Positions 36,745 to 64,000 of a stretch of DNA of 64,000 nt are shown here, in pieces. The DNA is from Salvelinus alpinus (taxonomy: Eukaryota > Chordata > Actinopteri > Salmoniformes > Salmonidae). Position 1 is the stretch's first letter. Every line of letters begins with the position of its first letter. The DNA lies in contig NC_092096.1 in the NCBI RefSeq assembly GCF_045679555.1, positions 20,002,688 to 20,066,687 on the forward strand. Reading direction: 5' to 3'. The position numbers and the translations under genes were made by a program. The notes under the pieces were generated by a model. That model made no database searches, was not told the DNA's origin, and saw nothing but the letters and a program-made list of their open reading frames with translations.

Positions 36745-39560
36745 ACTCATAAAACCTAGCGGTCAAACAGGGACATTTTTCTCATAGAGAATTTTTGAAA
36801 CACTTAAAATAAGGGCTGTGTTTCGTGTAGGCTTACCCTGGCATGAAGTTTTGATAACCATGTAAACCTCTCTCGGTCAAGGTGACTTTGATCAATATAT
36901 TTGTCTCTTTTTACTCTCAGATTCAAAAATGCTATTTAGCATCAAAGTAGACAGACATCATGCAAGACTACAAATCCCTGCAGGCTCCTGCACGTCGTCT
37001 CTAGCTGACACCTTTGCTAACTTGTATTGTGTCAATTTAAAACTTGCACAAAACAGTTCACAGCAGGACTGTCACCAGCGTTTCATCAAATTCGTGGCTG
37101 AGGGGTTTGTGGGTCCGAGAAAAAAATTGCCTTTTCTAAAATCCTTTCCTGCAATTCTACATGACTGGAGACATTACAATAATATTTCTTTATACCACAT
37201 CGAAATGACAAGCTACTCTGACATTTACAGACTGAGATCAACAAAACGAACGACCCGTGTCTTAAATGCAACCAACAGCATAGGCCAATGAAAATAGTGG
37301 ATAGACAGATTTTACACCTACAACATGAGTAGGAAATTATAGTACACCATCTTTCCAGTTTATTGACAGCCACAACTCAACAATCAGCTCTTTTATATTT
37401 GCCGAGCGAGATGCCCAATTGCAGGATTCCTGACTGTAGACTCGGCCTATGCGCTCATAATGTGACAAACAAAACACAATCTAAAGCAATAAAGCTTTTG
37501 ATCCTCTGTGGCTAAATTATGCTGGTGTATTATTTGCAATTATTTAATTTATTTATAGAGGAGTAATTATTTAATTTGGTAAATGTATTTCAATGTATCT
37601 GCAGCACTTCCAGCATCCCTTCCTGCAGCGCTGTTTTCTTTCAAGGCCAAATAAATTAATCAACACTTCTTATTATTAATTCAATCGATTGTGGTTTGTA
37701 GCCCCATATGACGTTATTGTGTAGTTAGACCTACTGTTAAAATAATATTTAAAATAATAATCTATCAACAAGTAGCCTACAATTACGAGAATCAATTCAG
37801 TAAATCAATGAAGCCAATAGTGGTTTCAGCTATATTGTTATTGAAACGATGTCGGCCGTATGAACTTTTAAAACAATAAAAACACATGTCAAATGACTTG
37901 AATAGCCTATGGTAAAAGTGTACAAATGTGTATTCGCATCAGTAGCCAAAGTGACTGAAATGCATCAGAAAAGTCTTGGAAAGTTCAGGAAAACATCAGG
38001 GAAGCGTATCAGGTAGGTTATAGGCCTAATGTGTGTGTAGAGAAGATCTGCATTGCTTTAAATTGCGAGACTAATGATCATGAGCACTCACATCAACTTA
38101 GCTAACATTTCCAAGCCTAATTATAACCACATATCCAAACGGAGATTCGGTGAAATCTGACATTGATTGATTTATCAAGATGAGTGCCCATTCTTGTCTC
38201 AAAGCAGCGAAATGACTGTTCCAATCAAAACGGTGCTGGAATTATCAGTTGACCACATGTCTTGACATTTATTATAACCAGTGGTGTTAACCAGTTGGTC
38301 CCGTGTGGCTCAGTTGGTAGAGCATGGCGCTTGCAACGCCAGGGTTGTGGGTTCAATTCCCACGGGGGGACCAGGATGAATATGTATGAACTTTCCAATT
38401 TGTAAGTCGCTCTGGATAAGAGCGTCTGCTAAATGATGTAAATGTGTAGTGGTATTTTGTTAGGAGCCCTATTAAGCCATCATTTCTGAATGAAAGTTTG
38501 TACGACATGAAGCCTATTGGTTAATTAAAATATACATACAATGCATCATCCAAATTGCATGATTGCCTATGCCTACACATACTGTAAGTGGCGAAAGGAA
38601 CATTTAATATATTTTCAATCCTAAAACAGCAAATTAGGCCTACCTTATCATAAATTAGGCCATCATCAGTATCAATCGTGAATGATAATTCTTCACATTT
38701 TACAGGTGAAACGGCCCTGCTGCATGCAGTCAACCATTTAATCCCAATCAGTTTCATGGGAATATGCATTTAGAGTTTCTTGAATGATGTAAGGATGGCT
38801 AACCGGCCTAACTAATTGAATTTTAGAGCAGATGGAGTTAAACACAACCACAGCATGAGAAGAAAAAAACATTTCAGCACAATCATCCTACATTGTCATA
38901 AGAAATGACATGGTATTTTTTTTATAACAGTAGCCTGACATTATCATGCTATTATATTCGGTTTGTTATGTAAAATACTAATTAATCATTAAGTGATCTA
39001 GCGAGACATAGCACCGCACCAGCACCCCTGATTATAACGATTGGATGACTTTGGAAGCTTCACCTAATCAAAGCTCTATGAACTAAGTGGTACAATTTCT
39101 TTTACACCATTGCAGCAGCAGAGCAAAATATTTGGGACTGACCCAAAATCATTCTGGGCTAAAGCCCAGAAAGCCAGGTCCTGGTGATGTCCATGGTTCA
39201 CATAATTGTCAATTGAAAGATATTTAGCCAATTTATTCATCACTACATTTAGCTAACATTAGATAGTTAATCGATTCGGCAGTCTCGTCCAGATCATCAT
39301 GGCATTTGTAGTTCTTTATGATAGCCACATTACCAGCTAGCATTAGCGTTTCTGGGAGGTAAATACAGGCGAATATATTGATCAAAGTCACCTTGTCCTA
39401 TCGAGATTCACACGGTTATCAAAATGTCATAACAGGGTAATCCTACATGAAACACAGCCCTTATTTTAAGTGTTTCTAAAATCTGCTATGGGAAAGATGA
39501 ATGGGGGGAAAAACGATTGGAACCGTTTCCTTGTTTTACCGCTAGGTTTTATGGGTATTA
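36745..39560. mobile_element. 2.8-kb element with long inverted ends
   Basis: CACTCATAAAACCTAGCGGT (from 36747) and AAGGGCTGTGTTTCGTGTAG, GATCAATATATT are answered in reverse by AATATATTGATCAAAGTCAC (39376), ACACAGCCCTTATTTTAAGT and ACCGCTAGGTTTTATGGGTA (to about 39560). The inverted arms are at least 160 bp, more loosely 250 bp. They enclose AT-rich DNA without a recognisable transposase, plus a SINE at 38297. Repeated at 54410-57225. Confidence 0.75.
38297..38450 (+). mobile_element. tRNA-derived SINE with V-type tail
   Basis: The head folds like a tRNA: A box TGGCTCAGTTGGTAGAGC, anticodon arm GGCG-CTTGCAA-CGCC (anticodon TGC, Ala-like), B box GGGTTCAATTCC, acceptor strands GGTCCCG/GGGGACC. 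It runs directly into GTAAGTCGCTCTGGATAAGA then GCGTCTGCTAAATGATG, the conserved tail of fish V-SINEs, so it is a SINE rather than a cellular tRNA gene. Repeated at 55962-56115. Confidence 0.88.
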
Positions 39561-51512
<11,952 letters not shown>

Positions 51513-54236
51513 ATAAAGCCCTGATCATCGACATACCTGACGATAACTAACAACTGCGAGTGACAGTTTGTCTGTGGTTTCATCCATTTGCCATGCCAAA
51601 CAATGTGGAGTATCAACCTATTTTAATGGATGATGCGATGGAAGCTATCAAATCATTCTGAATTGATGTTGACATCCCAGAGGAGACAGTAGAAACGTCC
51701 ATATGGCTCAGCAAGTAAAGCATCGTACAGTGCAATTACCTCTGCTAGCTCAATGGATGTATAAATATGAAGCTTGGCGTTTAAACTCACTACCAAATAT
51801 GGTAGTGAGAGGAAGCCCACTGGTGGGGAGTGGGAGAAGATGGAACGAGGTGGATTTTGGCCTACATTCTGAAAAACGTCTAATCGATTAAACATTTTCT
51901 CAATACAGTTTTATGTTCCCAAAACTAGAATCGGTTACGAACAGAGTGGACTAAGTTTTGTAGACTTTAGCCTTTGCCGAAGTTTTTTTTAAATCGCGTT
52001 GTTTAGAAGAAGTACAAAGTCGAATTGAGTTATTGCACACGCGCATTTCACAGAGTAGGCGTTCCCTAATGGAAATATGCAGATGTATGCTAGAACGGGC
52101 CAATAGGATCTCGCTAGCTCGTGCTTGGCTCTGCCCACCTCCTTGCCTGTTCTGCCCACTATGACTAATCTGTTCCCATTGGAAACGACAGGCTGTGGTC
52201 TATCTTAGTTTAGTTATAAACAATCTTTGCTGGTACTGTAGGTAGCTAGCTACTTGCTACTAAAGTTAACAGGGAAAATTTCAATAAATGGCACTAACTC
52301 AACGGAAAAATAATTTTCTAACACCAAGTAAACAATATATAATCTACCTCTGTGTCCTGTAGTTTTGAATTGAATAATATGCGCTATCACTATTCACAAT
52401 CTATCCAACAATGTCACCAACACACCAAGCTTCTAAGTGGAACATGCATAGTACTAGGTTCATTCTCTAATCTTTTGATTGGATGGACAACAGGTCAGCT
52501 CATACTGCAAAAGCTTTGATTGGTTGGAGGACATCCTCTGGAAGTTGTCATAATTACCATGTAGATCTATGGAAGGGGGTGAGGAGCACGAGCCTACTAG
52601 ATTTTGTATTGAAGTCAATGTAGCCAGAGGAGGACGCAAAATAACTGTCTCCTGGCTCCACCGTGGTGCTATCCTAGTGGGGTCTGTACTATTGTAGTCT
52701 AATCTACTAATGTAGACCTTCATTGCAAAACAGTGCATTTTAATCAGGTATTTGGTGACATTTGAATACATTTAAGTACAGTTTAGCTAAAAATGCTAAC
52801 TTTTTTGTTTGATTTGTATTATTTATCTGAAATTCACTGAGTAGGATGGTCCTCCCCTTCCTCATCTGATAATCATCCACTTCTTATGAAGGGGAATATC
52901 AACTCAGAGTTTTTAGTTGTGATGGTTGTTTAGCAACTAAACTGATGTGTGTGCAATTATGGGGCAAAACAGACAGGCAAATTTAGATTGTTGACAACAT
53001 GTAAACTATATTTAGTCTTGAATATTTATTGAAAACATAAATACATTTGCAAAACGAGGACTTGTCTCAAATACATTGTTACAGTTGTTGGTTGGTTAGC
53101 TAGCTAGCGAATTTGAATACACATAAGAACGGCATAAAACACAGCATTTGAATATTACATTTAAATTAGTTAAAAAGTACATATTGTTAAAAACAATAGA
53201 AACAACCATGAATAAAATTACTTTTTCTTGTAAAACATCCCATCTGTAAAAGCCATTTAAAATGTGTACAAATGATTTAACAAAAGTAAAACATTTTTAA
53301 GACATGAAAACATGTTTAAAAAGTAACTTTGTTAAAAAGCTGTCTTCTTTGTACAGGAACGGGGTGAGTCCTTATCAAACTCGCCTCCCCCTGCTCTTCC
53401 GAATCAATAACCATCCTGTCCTTCCGGGCCCAGAGGAGATCCCTCCCCTAGGGACATCGCCCTAGGCGCCGCAGCGCTGTCAGGCCGTAGGGGCTAATTA
53501 GACCACAAATAGAACAATGAGACAGATATTTCAACGGATGTTTCAACATTTGATCCCAATATAGTTTTCTGTTCCCAAACGAATATATGTTATGAACAGA
53601 GTGGACTAAGTTTTGTAGATTTTACCCTTTGCCAAAGTTTTACAACATTGCGTTGTTTAGAAGGAGTGCATGGGCGAATGTAGTTATTGCACACCTCACA
53701 GAGTAGAGGTTCTCTAAAGGAAATATGCAAATGTCTACTAGAATGCGCCAATAGGCTCTCGCTAGCTCGTGCTTGACTCAGCCCCCCTCCTTACCTGTTT
53801 TGCCCACTATGACTCTTTGTTCCCATTGGAAACGACAGGCTGTGGTCTATCTTGGGTTAGTTATACAAATCTTTGATAAGACCCTCCGATAACCACTTCC
53901 ACCGAACCAGCAATGCTGCCAGCTTCAAAGCGAAGTGGAATCCCATGTGTTATTTTTTTAGTATGCACAATTTCACACAAAAGAATGGAAAGGCGTGCCT
54001 AATAAAATGCCACGTGTATTTGTTTGTCGGATTTCGAGACTTGACACATGTAAAAGATTAAATACCTCCCAAATTAAATGGTTAACTGTTATTTAGGATT
54101 GTATCTTGTAAAACGACAGGGGGAATTTGTTAATTAGAATTTCATGCTCGTTTTATTATTTCAAATTGGAACATGAATTGACTCATTCAAGTAAGGAGTG
54201 TGTCCCAAAATTGATGGGTTTATAGAGCCCCACATT

Positions 54237-54404
54237 GGGGCGACAGGTAGCCTAGTGGCTTTAGAGCGTTGGGCCAGTAACTGAAAGGTTGCTAGATTTA
54301 ATCCCTGAGCTGACAAGGGAAACATCTGTCGTTCTGCCCCTGAAGAAGGCTGTCATTGTAAATAAGAATTTGTTCTTAACTGACTTGCCTAGTTAAATAA
54401 AATT
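54237..54404 (+). mobile_element. HpaI-type SINE, second tandem copy
   Basis: Identical to 36572-36739, at +17,665. Confidence 0.92.
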
Positions 54405-54409
54405 CATAC

Positions 54410-57225
54410 ACTCATAAAACCTAGCGGTCAAACAGGGACATTTTTCTCATAGAGAATTTTTGAAACACTTAAAATAAGGGCTGTGTTTCGTGTAGGCTTA
54501 CCCTGGCATGAAGTTTTGATAACCATGTAAACCTCTCTCGGTCAAGGTGACTTTGATCAATATATTTGTCTCTTTTTACTCTCAGATTCAAAAATGCTAT
54601 TTAGCATCAAAGTAGACAGACATCATGCAAGACTACAAATCCCTGCAGGCTCCTGCACGTCGTCTCTAGCTGACACCTTTGCTAACTTGTATTGTGTCAA
54701 TTTAAAACTTGCACAAAACAGTTCACAGCAGGACTGTCACCAGCGTTTCATCAAATTCGTGGCTGAGGGGTTTGTGGGTCCGAGAAAAAAATTGCCTTTT
54801 CTAAAATCCTTTCCTGCAATTCTACATGACTGGAGACATTACAATAATATTTCTTTATACCACATCGAAATGACAAGCTACTCTGACATTTACAGACTGA
54901 GATCAACAAAACGAACGACCCGTGTCTTAAATGCAACCAACAGCATAGGCCAATGAAAATAGTGGATAGACAGATTTTACACCTACAACATGAGTAGGAA
55001 ATTATAGTACACCATCTTTCCAGTTTATTGACAGCCACAACTCAACAATCAGCTCTTTTATATTTGCCGAGCGAGATGCCCAATTGCAGGATTCCTGACT
55101 GTAGACTCGGCCTATGCGCTCATAATGTGACAAACAAAACACAATCTAAAGCAATAAAGCTTTTGATCCTCTGTGGCTAAATTATGCTGGTGTATTATTT
55201 GCAATTATTTAATTTATTTATAGAGGAGTAATTATTTAATTTGGTAAATGTATTTCAATGTATCTGCAGCACTTCCAGCATCCCTTCCTGCAGCGCTGTT
55301 TTCTTTCAAGGCCAAATAAATTAATCAACACTTCTTATTATTAATTCAATCGATTGTGGTTTGTAGCCCCATATGACGTTATTGTGTAGTTAGACCTACT
55401 GTTAAAATAATATTTAAAATAATAATCTATCAACAAGTAGCCTACAATTACGAGAATCAATTCAGTAAATCAATGAAGCCAATAGTGGTTTCAGCTATAT
55501 TGTTATTGAAACGATGTCGGCCGTATGAACTTTTAAAACAATAAAAACACATGTCAAATGACTTGAATAGCCTATGGTAAAAGTGTACAAATGTGTATTC
55601 GCATCAGTAGCCAAAGTGACTGAAATGCATCAGAAAAGTCTTGGAAAGTTCAGGAAAACATCAGGGAAGCGTATCAGGTAGGTTATAGGCCTAATGTGTG
55701 TGTAGAGAAGATCTGCATTGCTTTAAATTGCGAGACTAATGATCATGAGCACTCACATCAACTTAGCTAACATTTCCAAGCCTAATTATAACCACATATC
55801 CAAACGGAGATTCGGTGAAATCTGACATTGATTGATTTATCAAGATGAGTGCCCATTCTTGTCTCAAAGCAGCGAAATGACTGTTCCAATCAAAACGGTG
55901 CTGGAATTATCAGTTGACCACATGTCTTGACATTTATTATAACCAGTGGTGTTAACCAGTTGGTCCCGTGTGGCTCAGTTGGTAGAGCATGGCGCTTGCA
56001 ACGCCAGGGTTGTGGGTTCAATTCCCACGGGGGGACCAGGATGAATATGTATGAACTTTCCAATTTGTAAGTCGCTCTGGATAAGAGCGTCTGCTAAATG
56101 ATGTAAATGTGTAGTGGTATTTTGTTAGGAGCCCTATTAAGCCATCATTTCTGAATGAAAGTTTGTACGACATGAAGCCTATTGGTTAATTAAAATATAC
56201 ATACAATGCATCATCCAAATTGCATGATTGCCTATGCCTACACATACTGTAAGTGGCGAAAGGAACATTTAATATATTTTCAATCCTAAAACAGCAAATT
56301 AGGCCTACCTTATCATAAATTAGGCCATCATCAGTATCAATCGTGAATGATAATTCTTCACATTTTACAGGTGAAACGGCCCTGCTGCATGCAGTCAACC
56401 ATTTAATCCCAATCAGTTTCATGGGAATATGCATTTAGAGTTTCTTGAATGATGTAAGGATGGCTAACCGGCCTAACTAATTGAATTTTAGAGCAGATGG
56501 AGTTAAACACAACCACAGCATGAGAAGAAAAAAACATTTCAGCACAATCATCCTACATTGTCATAAGAAATGACATGGTATTTTTTTTATAACAGTAGCC
56601 TGACATTATCATGCTATTATATTCGGTTTGTTATGTAAAATACTAATTAATCATTAAGTGATCTAGCGAGACATAGCACCGCACCAGCACCCCTGATTAT
56701 AACGATTGGATGACTTTGGAAGCTTCACCTAATCAAAGCTCTATGAACTAAGTGGTACAATTTCTTTTACACCATTGCAGCAGCAGAGCAAAATATTTGG
56801 GACTGACCCAAAATCATTCTGGGCTAAAGCCCAGAAAGCCAGGTCCTGGTGATGTCCATGGTTCACATAATTGTCAATTGAAAGATATTTAGCCAATTTA
56901 TTCATCACTACATTTAGCTAACATTAGATAGTTAATCGATTCGGCAGTCTCGTCCAGATCATCATGGCATTTGTAGTTCTTTATGATAGCCACATTACCA
57001 GCTAGCATTAGCGTTTCTGGGAGGTAAATACAGGCGAATATATTGATCAAAGTCACCTTGTCCTATCGAGATTCACACGGTTATCAAAATGTCATAACAG
57101 GGTAATCCTACATGAAACACAGCCCTTATTTTAAGTGTTTCTAAAATCTGCTATGGGAAAGATGAATGGGGGGAAAAACGATTGGAACCGTTTCCTTGTT
57201 TTACCGCTAGGTTTTATGGGTATTA
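54410..57225. mobile_element. Inverted-end element, second tandem copy
   Basis: The same element as 36745-39560, including the enclosed tRNA-derived SINE at 55962-56115. Confidence 0.75.
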
Positions 57226-58188
57226 TGACTCATACTGTGGTACTCTATTGATACCCTAATCACTCTCTGGGAGTTTAGTCAGCAACACGTGACAGTGGAG
57301 TGCACTCAGAGAGTTTGTAGGGGTGAGGGCATGGTTTGGGATTCCACGGCACATCAAAGGCATGTCAACAAGGCAGCATGGTGCATCGTCCAGAAACATA
57401 CATCTCTTTTCCATAAAATATATGTTCGAATTTTCGAACCAGTTTTCATTGGGAAGGCAGATTAAGCGTTGTTTTTATTTTTATAAAAAAGCAATGATTT
57501 TTGCATGTGAAAACACATAATCCGACTCATTCCCCCACGTGCTTTATCTAGCCTAGGCTACGTCACTCTGGTTTTGAGCGAATTTTGTCGCGTTCACATA
57601 CTAATTGGAACAAGGAAACTCTGACATTTCCGACTTGCTATCTGGTTGTAGTTATAAACCTGTCACTTTCAACCGTTTTGCAAGTCGAACATTTCAGAGT
57701 TTTCTAGTTCCGACGGACACATGAACACGGCATTTGAACCTGGCTCACGCCCGGGAGGCAGCCCGGTTCCAAAATGAATGCAATCACGTTTTACCCAAAA
57801 TAAACTCCTCCGACCTGGGAAACCCGGGTCAGATGATCGAATCCCCTCATTGAAGCGCGATCGTTTTCTTGACATTGTCAGTTAAACCGTTGCCAGAGTA
57901 AATTCAGTAAATAGTTCAACAGAAATTGTTACTATGGCAACAAAAGGAAGCGTTATTGAAATTACCTCAGAGTAAAGCTAGCAGGTCTACGCCTCTCTTT
58001 TTTTACTGTGTACATGTAACATTTGTAGGATTTCCTTCACACAGTGTAAGCCGTAGTAGGTCATGTAAACTAAGTACGTAGCTAGCTAGTTACAGTGAGT
58101 TAGAACGCAAGAAGGTGCTAGATCCTTCAGAAGACTGCTATCCATCGCTACCGCTATTAGCTACATTGAGACTACCGCCACGTCTTGA

Positions 58189-64000
<5,812 letters not shown>

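Noticed and set aside
36929-37291. 120-codon open frame between cmas genes
   Set aside because: It begins inside the inverted arm of a repeat element and resembles no known protein; its identical copy at 54594 only reflects the tandem unit.
38297-38373. tRNA-Ala (TGC) gene
   Set aside because: The cloverleaf is recognisable, but it leads directly into the conserved V-type SINE tail, so it is a SINE head. The same applies at 55962-56038.

Overview
The window is vertebrate nuclear DNA, almost certainly from a salmonid fish. It carries an HpaI-type salmonid SINE, V-SINE-like tails, several Tc1/mariner elements (including ones close to the Sleeping Beauty consensus), many small inverted-repeat elements and long minisatellites. 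The genes are split by introns, and all three loci match vertebrate families that lie close together on human 12p12.1 (ABCC9, KCNJ8, CMAS). All genes read on the + strand.

Layout. 1-4239: the 3' end of abcc9 (SUR2, regulatory subunit of KATP channels): a second nucleotide-binding-domain exon, one short exon, then two alternative last exons (SUR2A type, then SUR2B type) separated by a 37-bp minisatellite. 4240-9566: intergenic DNA with a nearly whole Sleeping Beauty-like transposon and fragments of other elements. 9567-16134: kcnj8 (Kir6.1, the pore subunit that pairs with SUR2), three coding exons giving 421 residues; its second intron holds a 2.7-kb array of 24-bp repeats. 16135-22715: the kcnj8 3' UTR, a nested Tc1/hAT composite, and a U4 snRNA gene with a recognisable distal element. 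22716-64000: a cluster of three cmas (CMP-sialic acid synthetase) genes in the same orientation.

The cmas cluster is the notable part. From about 25741 to the window end the sequence repeats with a period of exactly 17,665 bp, with only three single-base differences noticed, all in the third copy. Exons 1-2 of the first gene (24020-25334) are clearly diverged from those of genes 2 and 3. This means either an old tandem pair that was recently homogenised or re-duplicated, or an assembly that walked the same unit more than once. In every complete copy the 3' splice site and first 31 bases of exon 6 are amplified into 74 tandem 64-bp units. The last unit runs into a stop codon overlapping an AATAAA signal. 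As it stands each gene would encode about 262 residues: the whole synthetase domain without the usual C-terminal HAD-like domain.

Functionally abcc9 and kcnj8 form a channel pair kept as neighbours; cmas is a separate sialic-acid activation gene. The long open frames across the repeat arrays are artefacts of repeat period and are not genes.
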